Counted from the first letter of the stretch, positions 48,685 through 59,417 are shown. The stretch is 64,000 bases of DNA from Primulina eburnea (GCF_022965805.1 NC_133108.1:18984056-19048055); one strand, 5' to 3'. The notes: a model not told the origin generated them from the letters alone. Numbers and translations are program-made.

Positions 48685-49611
48685 TTAAGATCTTCGAGAA
48701 CCCTTCTGGGGACAAACCTTAGCAAAGTGTCCCGTTTGCTTACACACATTACATTTACCAAGCACTCCTTTCCATTGTTCTGTGGAATGTCGCCCTCCAC
48801 ACGTCCTGCAATACACTCCGGTATAGCTCGGACTAGGACTGCTAGAACTAGAGGAATCACTTCCTAACTTCTTGAACTGTTTCTTTTGAATCTTCAATGG
48901 TTCTTTCCTCCTATCACTGCTGCTGCCAATCTCAACTCTAGAAGGCAGTTGCTGTGGATTTAATGTTGGAAGATCATACGAGACTCCCTGTTGTCCTATC
49001 AGAACCGTTTCTGCTCTTTTGGCCCTGTTCAAGGTATCAGCGAAACTACTCGATTGCTTCACATTCACCAATGTACGTATTTCTGGATTTAATCCCTGAA
49101 TGAACTGACTAGATAAAGCATGATCAGTTCTAGCTATAAGAGGGGCAAAACGTAACAAGGTGAAGAACTGTGCTAAGTATTCATCAATACTCATCTGACC
49201 CTGTTGTAGGTTTGCAAATTCTGCACTTCTGTCCTCCCTATATGACACGGGGAAGAATCTTTGGTAGAACTCAACCTTAAAAATCTTCCATGAAATCACT
49301 GAACGACTCTGCTCTAAAGCTCCTTTGGTGAGTAACCACCATCTTCTGGCAGCTTCGTGCAACTGGTTCTCAATAAGCCTAATTCTACACTCATCTGTGA
49401 AATCTAGGAATTCCAATAAAATTTCTATTTCTTCAAGCCACTTTTCACAATCTGCTGACGTCTCATTTCCCTTCAGAACCGGCGGCTGAAACGACTGGAA
49501 CCTCTGTAACTGTGTTTCCATCTGAATTTCTGACACGTCTATCTGAGGTTCTGACCTACCTGTCTGATCATATGAAGTACTGCCTCTTTCTGGAATTCTT
49601 CTGGGCGGTAT
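48685..49611 (-). pseudogene. gag: Gag of H, start codon lost
   Basis: The family start MPPRR is recognisable but its ATG is ATA at 49611-49609; the next Met is at 49536. From there 283 residues are open: LKGNETSADCEKWLEEIEIL, RRWWLLTKGALEQS, FFPVSYREDRSAEFANLQQG and CCHC knuckle CNVCKQTGHFAKVC. It ends at a stop just after the knuckle, where A and C continue into protease. Gag is much better preserved than pol in this element. Confidence 0.86.
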
Positions 49612-49996
49612 ATCTGATTACCAAACACATTAGTAATCTAGTACTACAATTCTGTACCAATCTTTCTCTGATCATGATCATCTTACTGCTGATCATGAAT
49701 CCGATCTGATTCATACTCAAGAATACATAATACCAATTCAAATCATATAATCAGGTAAACATGTATCTTTAAGCAGTAACACATAGTCTCATGCTAGCAC
49801 ACAATGTCAGTCAACATTAAAATCAATCTCATGCTAGCACACACATGCAAGGAAAGAAAATTCATCTACCCCGCTCATTCTCTTCTATCTCAATCTAAGT
49901 CAATCTAAAAAAATCTATCAGTTCTGACTATCTCAATCTAAAGATCTATCTCTAAAGGATCTTGGCTCTGATAATCTAAGTCTAAAGGAACTATCG

Positions 49997-50008
49997 GCTC
50001 TGATACCA
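49997..50008 (-). other. Primer binding site of H
   Basis: The minus strand reads TGGTATCAGAGC, five bases from the LTR end at 50014. Confidence 0.88.
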
Positions 50009-50013
50009 CCTGT

Positions 50014-51991
50014 TGTGGGGACCCGGACGCTAATCATCTTCTTATTAATCATCTTTGGGGATTTAATTATCAGTTCTGATAAAACAGGGTCTAAAAATTT
50101 TTCTTTTTAAAATAAAGTGCGGAAGGTAATGGCATCTACATAATATACATATCTGTATAAAAACTACATTTCAGTAGAAAAGTACAATACTGTACAACCT
50201 AAGTCTAAGGTTCAATTACTAAATTCAAGTAATAAATCAAGTCTGCTACAAGTCCGGAATCACCACGCTAAACTCGTCTTCTCTCGTCATCTTCTCGACC
50301 CTGATCCAGCCCCACCTGTTGTCATGCACACATACAAAACACGACAACAGCCGGATAACTCCGGTGAGAATAAATCCCAGTATAAAACATGGTAAGCATG
50401 TATATAAACAAACTAATTCATAACACATGCGATCATGTATAAACACAATATATTTCATAATCTATGAAATTAAGCATGCAGCTCAAATCATATAAACATG
50501 CATATAAACAAGCTAAATCATAAAACATGCTAGCACAACTGAAAGCAATAACGATGGGTCCCATGATCTAGAAGCCACATCCATGTAAGCATGAAGTCCA
50601 AATCAAATCATGTCTAGACTTGACTCGATCTATAACTCTAGGGATCCCGGTGTGAATAAGACGTCACTACCTACCCTCCCAATCGAGGTAATGTACGTCT
50701 CATTCCTAGACTTCGGTCTGAGCTGTATCAACGGCGGCAATAAGAGTAATACCTACTCCTATGCTGAGATACACCGAAACGTCTAGCTATTTGACAATGC
50801 CTGTCAAAGACTCTCCTATCTTAAATGCAATGAATAACAATCTGCAAACAAAGCATAATCATATTCATAACTGAATATCACAATTATCTTACCTGCTTGA
50901 ATACAATTCTATAATCAAAGCATAATCAGATAACAATATAAACAATAATCTAGTATGTGATTTTATTGGGAAACTCAAATTAATCTAATTTGAGTTATGC
51001 TTCCCGAATATCACATGAATTATACCTTTGTCTTCCTGATCTGATGAAGACGACGTCTCGAAGTCGAATTTGTCCATATCTGATCTGAAATGACAATAAC
51101 AGATACACTGTATCAATGTGTAACCCGATTTACAATCTGTTCTGATCAATATCTTTATAAACTACAATCTGATTCATATCAACAATATCACGAGATAACA
51201 GAAACCAATACTGAATCTGATCAATCTGTACCAACTGATGTTTAGACGGCATAACACTACAGTCTTGTAACCCCGTCAGTCTTAACATCACAATTACACT
51301 ACCAGAATTCCTAATAAATCTCGGTACAATCTATAACTTCAGTATCTGTACACTGTAAAATGAATAACCTCATAATTCTGATAGCAATCTTAATCAAATC
51401 AACTTTAAAATTCATAACAATTCCATAAACAATCTGTTTCTAAATCTGACTTCGATTCTACAAAATCTACGGTAGTAGAAACACCATATCTGAATCATAT
51501 TCAATTCTAACAACATCATAAATTCAAATCTTGTCTAAATGTAATACAACTTACGTCCTTGTGTAGCTCGTAGCGAGAGGAGTTCAGAACTGAAGTCAGA
51601 TTCCAATTTAGATAAACGATTTGCTCGTAAATCAATTTCTAAAGAAAAAGAACAAAGCTTTTCCCTAAACCCTCGATTTTCTCCTTCCAATTCTGAAGAA
51701 TTGCATGCCAATATATATATATATATATATATACATACCTTCCGTGCATGCAAAGCAAATGGCACGACCTTTGTGCAACACGTCTCGCGCATATGCGCGG
51801 TCACTACTCGCGCATATGCGCGAGACCTACTGTCTCGGCGAAAGTACTACTCGCGCATATGCGCCATTATTTCCGCGCATATGCGCCACCCCTACTGGCC
51901 CTCCCGCGCATATGCGCCATCTCCATCGCGCATATGCGCCGATGGTACTGGCCTTGCCGCGCATGTGCGCGCATTATCTCGCGCATGTGCA
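50014..51991 (-). repeat. 5' LTR of H, U3 start missing
   Basis: It matches the 3' LTR from 44056 to about 46015 with few differences and a longer TA run at 51714-51735. It stops within the dyad array at about 51991, where the sequence becomes L gag. Eight of ten dyads remain (51783-51991), the last one broken. Confidence 0.88.
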
Positions 51992-52753
51992 CGCAAAACG
52001 GAAAACACCACTAGATCGAGATCCAGATCCAGAAGAAGACGAACCAGATTTCTTGAACGACTGAGATCGAGGCCTCAAAGTACTCGGAGGTCTAGAAGAA
52101 AGAATAGCCCTACCACGCTGGAGACTGATCTCTGCCTGGCGACACCGGTTCACTAACCCATCATAAGAAGTAGGATTATCACAGACAGTGACTCGGTCAA
52201 AGATCTCCTGGTTAAGACCCTGGAGAAAATGGTCATACTTGGCCTCAGAACTGCCACTGATATGAGGAGCAAAGGGTAACAACTCGAAGAATTTCTGCTG
52301 ATACTCATCAACAGACATACTCCCCTGCTTAAGATTCAGGAGCTCAATCGTCTTCGCCTGGCGAAGGGCTGGAGGAAAATACAGCTGCATGAAAGCTGCA
52401 CGGAAATCGGCCCAAGTCACCCTACCTTGGGACTGGACTATCGGCGCAGAAGTCGATCGCCACCACTTGCGCGCACGGCCCTCGAGAAGAAAGCTAAGGG
52501 TCTCTATCTTCTGCTCCTCGGTGCACTGAAATGCACGGAAACAACTCTCCATGCGCTCTAACCAGTCCTCAGCATCATCGGGAGTCTCTCCACCGACTAG
52601 AGGCTTAGGCCCCATCTGAATAAAACGATGCAAATCAAAACGCCTAGGACCATCCCGACGATGACGATGCTCACGATGACGCCTATGATCATCCTGGTCG
52701 CCCCAACGACCTACACTCCCCTGACTACTCTCATCACCAAAGTGGTCAGCCAT
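51992..52753 (-). pseudogene. gag: Gag of L, truncated after the linker
   Basis: The ATG at 52753 (MADHFGDESSQGSVG) is followed by an Arg/His-rich N-terminus, then LHRFIQMGPKPLVGGETPDD, AEDWLERMESCFRAFQCTEE, KWWRSTSAPIV, QLYFPPALRQAKTIELLNLK and a serine-rich linker. The last few residues read in this frame (about CTCAR) come from the H LTR across the junction. The zinc knuckle is lost. No stop interrupts the surviving 250 codons. Confidence 0.87.
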
Positions 52754-52836
52754 CGCTACAAGATAGAATAGGGAAAAATGGTAAAATGGTCAACGAAAAT
52801 CCCAAAACAGAATCTATATCCCAAAATCGTAAGCAT

Positions 52837-52848
52837 GCTCTGATACCA
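52837..52848 (-). other. Primer binding site of L
   Basis: The minus strand reads TGGTATCAGAGC, four bases from the LTR end at 52853. Confidence 0.87.
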
Positions 52849-52852
52849 TAAA

Positions 52853-54331
52853 TGTAGTGACCCGTTCCAGAATCACCTACTAATCAAGAACTAAGCATGC
52901 AACTTAACTTAATTAATAACAATCAGAGATAATAGCGGAAAAGGTCAACAAATGATAGTTATACAACCCCATCGAAAATCCATAACAACTCAGAATGAAA
53001 AGAAAGTATACGGTACAACCATATCGAATCAAAGAGTACTGAATAAATAACTCCACCGGCTACTCAACGTCCTCCTCCTCCTCCTGAGCCATCCAACCTG
53101 AGGCCTGCCCCGTGGAAATGGGGTGTCCAAGATAAACAAAACCGAGGACGTGAGCGATAAGAACGCCCAGTACAAAAGCATGAGTATACAAACCTATATG
53201 AAATGCACATGCTATGATATGATACCAGGGTAGTCAAGAAACAGGAATCACAAAAGATCTCAAAATGCTCAGTCTAGAGGCGCCAAGTGGATAGTGCCGC
53301 GCGGTCCTACCTCTGGGTCACTGCATCCACTGCAAGAACAGACGTGGACCTAAAATGTCCCGGATCACCGAAGCCCTCCCGACCCGTCGGCCACTGTGTA
53401 CTCTCGGTGTCCATGCGTCCACAAGACAAGACAGGGCTGAGCGGCCCCACAAGATATATAGCTTATCTCGAAAGAGATACAGCTCAACAGTAAAGGCTAT
53501 CTCGAAGGAGATACGGCTCAACATGAAATGCAACATGCAGTAATAAACGTGACATAATAGCATGCATCATATGACATATATCAATGCACCACATAATCAT
53601 GCAACACATATAAGAATGTATACTCAACCAGGATATCTCGGATAGTACTTTCGTACCTCTATCACAGCAATCCTAATCCACTGGAATAACCAGACAACAG
53701 GTCTAGTCCAAGCCTATGCATCAAGTGAAAACCATCACTAAAACTTATCTACCAGACTTACTTAGATAATCCTGAGATAATACTGATACAATTCCAAACC
53801 TTCGTCCGTCGCTAGCCCACTGATGCCGCTAGCTCCCAACTAGAGCACAGCTCCGCTACAAGACCAGCAGCTCCCCGCTAGTGCCCGAACCTCGGAAAAA
53901 GACTAGAATCTCACAGAAACGACTGAAATGCTATGGAACTCTCTGAATTGGCGAGTCACAAATGAAGCCTCGCGCCTCTATTTATAGCTAATGTTCGGAC
54001 GATCCGAACCATTTCGGAAGCTCCGATCCGGCACACTTCGGACGGTCCGAACTCTGATCGGACGATCCGATCCTTGCATGACTTCCACGAGTACAGCCAC
54101 CTGTCTCGGACGATCCGAACCCCAATCGGATGATCCGAACCTTACCACGTGTCCAGAACCCTTCCACGTGTCCAGCCACCTGTCTCGGACGGTCCGACAC
54201 TGGCTCGGACGATCCGAACTCATCGGACGATCCGAACTCATCGGACGATCCGAACTTGTTCGGTCCTTCCGATCCCACCGAAAATATAATTAATCCGATA
54301 ATTAACTCAAATTAGGAATCGGGTTACTACA
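52853..54331 (-). repeat. 5' LTR of L
   Basis: TGTAGTGACCCG (plus) at 52853 to GGGTTACTACA at 54331 (1479 bp). It contains a dyad array and TATA box and a CGAAAGAGATA / CGAAGGAGATA short repeat at 53469-53514. Confidence 0.87.
53979..54275 (-). promoter_or_regulatory. U3 promoter of L: about eleven dyads plus TATA box
   Basis: About eleven copies of TCGGACGATCCGAAC or variants lie at 53995-54275. On the minus strand the last is followed within about 15 bp by GCTATAAATAGAGGC, a textbook plant TATA context (53979-53987). It is the clearest dyad-plus-TATA case in the window. Confidence 0.77.
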
Positions 54332-54584
54332 GATCGTGATAGAGTGGAGGCTCCGGACTTGGATTTTGATGTATATAGGGTTTTGACACTGGACATTAGA
54401 TGTTGAACCTTAGTTTTACTGAATTGTAGACAGTACAGGACTTGTACTTTATTTTATACTGATATGTATATGAGTTTGGTTTCAGTACGTTCCGCATTTT
54501 AAAAAAAAAATTAGACCCTGTTTTATAATTGATTAATTAGTCTTAATTATGATTAAGAACTTGATTAGCGTCCGGGTCCCCACA
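54332..54584 (+). repeat. 3' LTR of C, terminal part
   Basis: It matches 25040-25293 of the 5' LTR (GATCGTGATAGAGTGG to GGGTCCCCACA) and is followed by the TSD ATATG. It proves that C ends here, 15 kb beyond its own LTR start. Confidence 0.95.
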
Positions 54585-54589
54585 ATATG

Positions 54590-54834
54590 TGATATGATAA
54601 GTCAATAGTGCAAGAAGTCTTTGGCCAGAGCAAGAAATGTTCTTTAGAGAAATGTGTTTTCTAGTTGCACATATCATGCCACTATTAGTAGTCAATGATA
54701 AATCACATCGTTATCGAATTCATATGCAACTCTCAATATACCAATGATTGAAAATTCGATCGTGATATATGTATTGGAGGGACCATACTGTACACTCTTA
54801 TGGTTCTTGCAGGCACTATCAGTGATGCCTAAGG
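54590..54834 (+). repeat. Old copia-type LTR F, second piece
   Basis: It continues the F alignment with E (GAGGGACCATACTGTAC, GGTTCTTGCAGGCACTATC). It ends at TAAGG (54830-54834), the TSD of the Cassandra element. Confidence 0.72.
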
Positions 54835-55701
54835 TGGAACGCCCCAGATTCGACGACTGCACTCACTGTACCAAGACAAATCTTTCCAGAGTGCTTATGT
54901 CCTCACTCACACGCACCCTAGGAAACTTCCCAGCCGGTCACCCATCCCAGAATTTCCCCAAGTCAAGCACGCTTAACTTTGGAGTTCTTATGTGATGGGC
55001 TACCGAAAAGAAGATGCACCTTCGTGATATGAGTAGTACCAATCAACTCTTATAAGCCCTCTTCAACTGTACAGTCCATTACATTCAACAGTCTTGGAAT
55101 CCCTCTCATTCCAGTGTGGGATCGGTTCATTCATGTTCCCTCCACCTAGAAACCTGCCAGGAGCCATTCATTGTTCGTGCAACCTCATGGCACCGGCGAT
55201 CACCCCTCGCCCTCTTCGGCCCCGGGCCTCACATGCCCACCAGCTTCCGCTTGGTTCGTCCCCGAACCACACCGTACTCGGAGAGGTCGGCTCTGATACT
55301 AATTGTAACGCCCCAGATTCGACGACTGTCCTCACTATACCAAGACGAGTCTTTCCAGCGTGCTTATATCCTCACTCACACGCACCCTAGGAAACTTCCG
55401 AGGAGGTCACCCATCCCAAAATTGCCCCAAGTCAAGAACGCTAAACTTTAGAGTTCTTATGTGATGAGCTACCGAAAAGAAGATGCACCTTCGTGATATG
55501 AGTAGTACAATCAAATCTTATAAGCCCATTTCAACTGTACAGTCCATTACATTGAACAGTCTCAGAATCCCTCTCATTCCGGTGTGGGATGGGTTCATTC
55601 ATGTTCCCTCCACCTAAAAGCCTGCCAGGAGCCGCTCATTGTCCGTGCAACCTCATGGCACCGGCGATCACCCCCTGCCCTCTTCGGCCTCGGGCCTCAC
55701 A
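54835..55701 (-). mobile_element. Cassandra-type TRIM with 5S-rRNA-like LTRs
   Basis: Two LTRs (54835-55233 and 55304-55701, about 399 and 398 bp) flank a 70-bp interior with a PBS at 55290-55301 (TAGTATCAGAGC, minus). TSD TAAGG is exact at 54830-54834 and 55702-55706. Both LTRs contain, on the minus strand, a stretch resembling the internal promoter half of plant 5S rRNA (AGTTAAGCGTGCTTG, GATGGGTGACC; 54926-54988 and 55394-55457). That is the hallmark of Cassandra, which encodes no protein and is thought to be transcribed by RNA polymerase III. The left LTR starts TGGAACG, one base off the right LTR. Confidence 0.93.
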
Positions 55702-55706
55702 TAAGG

Positions 55707-55805
55707 ATCATGGGGCGATGTTACTATATGATTTTACCATTATCTGATGGGTGGAATCAGAAATGAATTATGACATTCTTGATCAAGGAGTTGATCAAAG
55801 AATGG
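55707..55805 (+). repeat. Old copia-type LTR F, third piece
   Basis: It matches the E segment around TTCTTACTATCAAGGAGTTG. It ends at AATGG (55801-55805), the TSD of element G. Confidence 0.65.
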
Positions 55806-56146
55806 TGATGTGAATCTTTGTACGTACGAATAGCAAACACGATTAATTTAGAATCGCGCCCTCAATTCAATAACGAACAAAGAATCGTTGTTGTCCCGAT
55901 CTTTTGAATCAAGTGTGTGTGTGTGTGTGTGTGTGTGATTTTCACCTCTAAACTATAAAAAGTTTAGCAACTAATAACCATGAGATAAACAACCGAAATT
56001 ATGACAAACCTTCAAAGAACTCTTTTTTGACAATCCCATAAGAACGATCGACAAACGCCACAAAGTTAAAAACTTTGATAAATTTGATTTGAATAACAAA
56101 GCAAGACTTTGAATGTTTTGAGAGAAAACGCTAAACTTTGATAAAA
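55806..56146 (-). repeat. 3' LTR of G, truncated
   Basis: It matches 57756-58093 of the 5' LTR. It has a longer GT microsatellite (55912-55936) than its partner (57863-57877). Confidence 0.83.
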
Positions 56147-57107
56147 TATCGAAGTAAGAGGAGTTTTAGATTTAACTTGCACTCCTTGTTTAGGCGCCTC
56201 TTGTTTGGTCTCAACCTTGGGCTTGTCACCAACTTGCTTTCATCAGGTTTTTCCCCATTTGGTCGCCAAGAAGTTGACGAACTCCCACTTTGATTGGTGC
56301 GGCCAACTCCTCGCCTCTTGAGTTGTTGCTCCACTTTTAAGGCCATTTGCACCATCTCGTCTAGATCCAAGTATTTCCTAAGCTCCACTTGATCTTGTAT
56401 CTCCCTGTTCAAACCACAAAGAATACGTGCCATGATCGCCTCACTATCCTCCTCAATATTTGCCCTAATCATGACTACTTCCATCTCCTTATAGTAGTCC
56501 TCCACACTTTTCAACCCTTGCCTCAAGGTTTGTAGCCTCTTAAACATCTCCCTATAATAGTGATTGGGCACAAACCTCTTCCTCATAACCCTCTTCATCT
56601 CATCTCAAGTTTCAATGGGCCTCTCATTATACCTCCTTCTAGTAGTCACTAATTGATCCCACCAAATGATAGCATAGTCTAAAATTCCACCACCGCCAAC
56701 CTCTTCTTTTGTTCAGAGTAGTGGTGACATTCAAATATGAACTCTACCCTCTTTTCCCATTCTAAGTACGCCTCCGGGTCAGATTTCCCATGGAATGATG
56801 GAATTTTCATCTTAATACTACTCATGTTACCATCTTCCCTATTCCCATCATATCTACCCCGTACGGCTTCTCTTTTTTGTCTACCGAATCCTCTACCTCT
56901 TCCATTCCTACCCCAATTTTCATTTTGACTCTCCTCGTATCCTCCCAAATCATACTCCTCATCCTCTCTACCCACATCCTTAGGTTTGGATTTACTCCCA
57001 CTAGTACTAACTTCATGCTTATCCAACCTCTCATGTAAGAGCTCTAATTCATTCCTCATCATCCTACTAAAATGCCCAAACAACGCCTCCATTTGAACCT
57101 TAGACAA
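56147..57107 (-). pseudogene. gag: Gag of G, frameshifted, C-terminus lost
   Basis: The first frame from 57107 has MSKVQMEALFGHF, an acidic then arginine-rich stretch, and the capsid start MKIPSFHGKSDPEAYLEWEK; it ends in a stop at 56679. The second frame (56598-56131) continues with MKRVMRKRFVPNHYYREMF, SVEDYYKEMEVVMIRANIEE and GLNREIQDQVEL, typical of a common dicot gypsy Gag. The zinc knuckle is absent; the frame ends in LTR sequence. A short out-of-frame piece (about 56600-56680, IIWWDQLVTTRR) links the two. Confidence 0.82.
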
Positions 57108-57741
57108 CCCGGGTTCGAACTATCTCCTACCTCCCTCTCCATTTAATTTCAGATTTGTACCTGCAAGAAAACGTTGGTAGAAAACAAAATAGTCCTCACC
57201 CAAATTCTCATGGTCACTCAAAAGAAAATTCACTCGTCTCTCCTCTCTTATTTTTTTGCTCACAACAAATACTCACTAGTCACTCCAAGGAAAATTCACT
57301 CGCACTCAAGTAATGTCACTCAAATTCCAGAGTTCCCTCATGGGCTTCAAGCTTTGTATTTTGAGTGTATCAAACATTCAAGTTTCAACTCGTGAACAAT
57401 TGTGACTGACTCACTTGGACTCTGTAGACAAGGAATTCGAAGATCTCCTTCTTTTCTTTTTTTTACTGTGAGAGGCAATTGAATATGACTCTCATAAGGA
57501 AATAGAAAAAGATATCAAAAAGAAATAATGGTGAATTTCGGAATTTTTGTATTTTTTTTTTTGGCTGAGTACTACTCGAAAATTCTAAAAACAAAGAACC
57601 ACAAAATTTCGAGAATCACAGATTCACGAAAAAAAACTCGAAGAACGACGGAATAACACAGATCTGATAACAAACGGAGAAATAACACAGATCTGTAAAT
57701 TGAAGAACAAGATAAACTTACTTGAATTTCAATGAACCTAA

Positions 57742-57753
57742 GCTCTGACACCA
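57742..57753 (-). other. Primer binding site of G
   Basis: The minus strand reads TGGTGTCAGAGC, one base different from the other elements, two bases from the LTR end at 57756. Confidence 0.83.
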
Positions 57754-57755
57754 AA

Positions 57756-58625
57756 TGATGTGAATCTTTGTACGTACGAATAGCAAACACGATTACTTTA
57801 GAATCGTGCCCTCAATTCAATAACGAACAAGGAATCGTTGTTGTCTCGATCTTCTGAATCAAGTGTGTGTGTGTGTGATTTTCACCTATAAACTATGAAA
57901 AGTTTAGCAACAAATAACCACGAGATAAACAACCGAAATTATGACAAACCTTCAAAGAACTCGTCTTTGACAATCCGCGTAAGAACGATCGACAAATGCC
58001 ACAAAGTTAAAAACTTTGATAAGTTTGATTTGAATAACAAAGAAAGGCTTTGAATGTTTTGAGAGAAAACTCTAAAACTTTGATAAAATATCAATAATAA
58101 ATCTGAATTGTTGTGTCAAATTTCGTAACCACATGTTTACATAATCATAAAAGATATGAAATCTAATTACCAAAATAATCAAAACTCTAAACTAGGAAAC
58201 TAGGATTTTCTCGCAACTGGCTCGCGCTCGGGCGGTAGAATTTTACCGCTCGAGTGTCGAGGGTTCTGTACTATTCGCGCTCGGGTGGTAGAATATGACC
58301 GCTGGGGCACGAGGCGTTCTGGAAATTTTCTCCTTGGACAGTAAATGTGGCGCTCGGGCGGTAATATTTGGCTGCTCGGGCGCCAATGCTTCTGGATTCC
58401 TCTTCATTTATCACTTGAATAATGTTCCTTTGGCTCCCAACCTTACTCCCTTGCATCACGAACCCTCCGGCACTTTGCACCCCGCTTGTAAGTCCTTATT
58501 CCTTGCTCATAAGCACCTGCAACGCTTCCTTGAATCTCTTTAGTCGTCTCCTTGTGATTGGTCCCTCCGGCAACTCTAAAGGGTCCCATGCTTTCTTTGG
58601 GGCTTGACCATCCTTGTTTTCATCA
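57756..58625 (-). repeat. 5' LTR of G (complete)
   Basis: 870 bp, TGATGTG (plus) at 57756 to TTCATCA at 58625. Contains a GT microsatellite and three long dyads. Confidence 0.87.
58221..58383 (-). promoter_or_regulatory. Three long dyads in the G 5' LTR
   Basis: Pairs of CGCTCGGGCGGTAGAA with TTTTACCGCTCGAG and two variants, same word family as in J and Q. A plausible TATA is not sharp here. The 3' LTR lost this region. Confidence 0.6.
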
Positions 58626-58630
58626 AATGG

Positions 58631-58855
58631 TGCTAATTAGTATTAGCCCGAATAAGAATAAATGTTATTGTGAATCACATGGAGATGTGAACCCATGACT
58701 AGTTGTATCTCTCAAATATTGAGGGTCACACAAGTATCAGATTATGTGTTCTTGTTGAGAAAGTCAAAGTTCAAGGAATTGAATTTAGGCTTGTATGCAC
58801 GAAATCAATCATGTTGATAAGTGATTCCTATGAGATTATAAGTTTAGGTGTCGTA
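58631..58855 (+). repeat. Old copia-type LTR F, fourth piece
   Basis: It matches E at CACATAGAGATGTGAACCC, CTAGTTGTATC and GAGGGCCACACAAGTAT with differences. Similarity fades after about 58770; the right edge is approximate. Confidence 0.65.
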
Positions 58856-58872
58856 TTTGCTTCACTTTTCAT

Positions 58873-59333
58873 CTATTCGACTGTAGTAAATAAAACATAT
58901 ACGTCCTTTATCAGCTTCTTTAAGTCTTTCATTGTATGGTCCTTGAGAGTTTCTAGACTTAAAGAATACATCAGCTGAGTATACTTGACTTGTGAGACTG
59001 TGGATCCAAGATCTTGTAGACAGGATAGTACGTTTTCAAGCATGACGTCAGTTACAAATGCTAGTTCAAGGGAGAGATCTTCAGTAAAAGCTGGGGCTTT
59101 CCCTTTTCCTTTTTTATTGAAATCCACACTGCTAATTGTCCAGGGCAAGAATCTTGATCAACATCTTCTGCAAATTCATTGACTGGTTCTTCTTGTGCAG
59201 ACAATCTCTGAGTCTGATCCTGGTGAACAGTTGAAATATTGGTTGCCTCGGCAGTTTTCTTTGAAGAGATCGGTTTATGAGAAGCTTCTGAAATAAAGAA
59301 GACTTCAAGAACCACCAAGCTGGTGGAAATCAA
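58873..59333 (-). pseudogene. Unidentified decayed coding segment
   Basis: I do not recognise it. Two overlapping minus-strand frames (59333-59061 and 59148-58873) look like one protein with a frameshift. The first has SAQEEPVNEFAEDVDQDSC, the second VDFNKKGKGKAPAFTEDL, then LENVLSCLQDLGSTVSQVKY and DLKKLIKDVYVLFTTVE. Composition is charged and helical-looking rather than LTR-like. It lies between F and Q with no LTR of its own, and could be a captured host gene fragment or the interior of another element. Confidence 0.35.
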
Positions 59334-59417
59334 TTCATATAAAACTTATGGTTCCTGGGCTGCTAGCTTTTCATGATCGCCAGTAATCTGTTCAATTCCC
59401 AACTGAACTTCTTCAGG

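Larger units (their letters stand above)
44056..51991 (-). mobile_element. Element H: Ty3/gypsy element with decayed pol, truncated at the right
   Basis: The minus-strand order is 5' LTR (from about 51991, its first 250 or so bases missing, to 50014), PBS, gag, heavily decayed pol, PPT, 3' LTR (46245-44056). It inserted into the E 3' LTR after ATGGA at 44051-44055. The right end was removed by the deletion that also cut element L. LTRs look nearly identical by eye while pol is unrecognisable, an odd pairing (see findings). Confidence 0.87.
51992..54331 (-). mobile_element. Element L: Ty3/gypsy element, gag and 5' LTR only
   Basis: Minus strand: 5' LTR (54331-52853), PBS and gag truncated at about 51992. 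It lies in the C 3' LTR, whose sequence resumes exactly at 54332 (flank GATCG). Pol and 3' LTR were lost in the deletion that joined it to H. Its Gag and LTR differ from the other families here. Confidence 0.87.
21779..54584 (+). mobile_element. Element C: Ty3/gypsy retrotransposon stretched to 32.8 kb by nested insertions
   Basis: The 5' LTR starts TGTAATGCCCGAG at 21779. The 3' LTR starts with the same sequence at 38349 and ends GGGTCCCCACA at 54584. The target duplication ATATG is exact at 21774-21778 and 54585-54589, so the whole 32.8 kb is one insertion plus its later guests: solo LTR 21948-23553, D 26565-34816, and the E/H/L block 39544-54331. It is a relative of A, D and H. Pol is defective. 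Confidence 0.93.
55806..58625 (-). mobile_element. Element G: Ty3/gypsy deletion derivative with TSD
   Basis: Minus strand: complete 5' LTR (58625-57756, 870 bp, TGATG..CATCA termini), PBS, gag, then directly a shortened 3' LTR (about 56146-55806). TSD AATGG is exact at 55801-55805 and 58626-58630. All of pol and roughly 530 bp of the 3' LTR are gone at one junction near 56146. Confidence 0.9.

Noticed and set aside
53978..54293. Asp/Ser/Arg-rich frames on both strands in the L LTR
   Set aside because: They are products of the TCGGACGATCCGAAC repeat array.
54926..54988. Possible 5S rRNA gene
   Set aside because: Only part of 5S is matched, with many changes, and it lies in paired LTRs with a TSD, so it is Cassandra.
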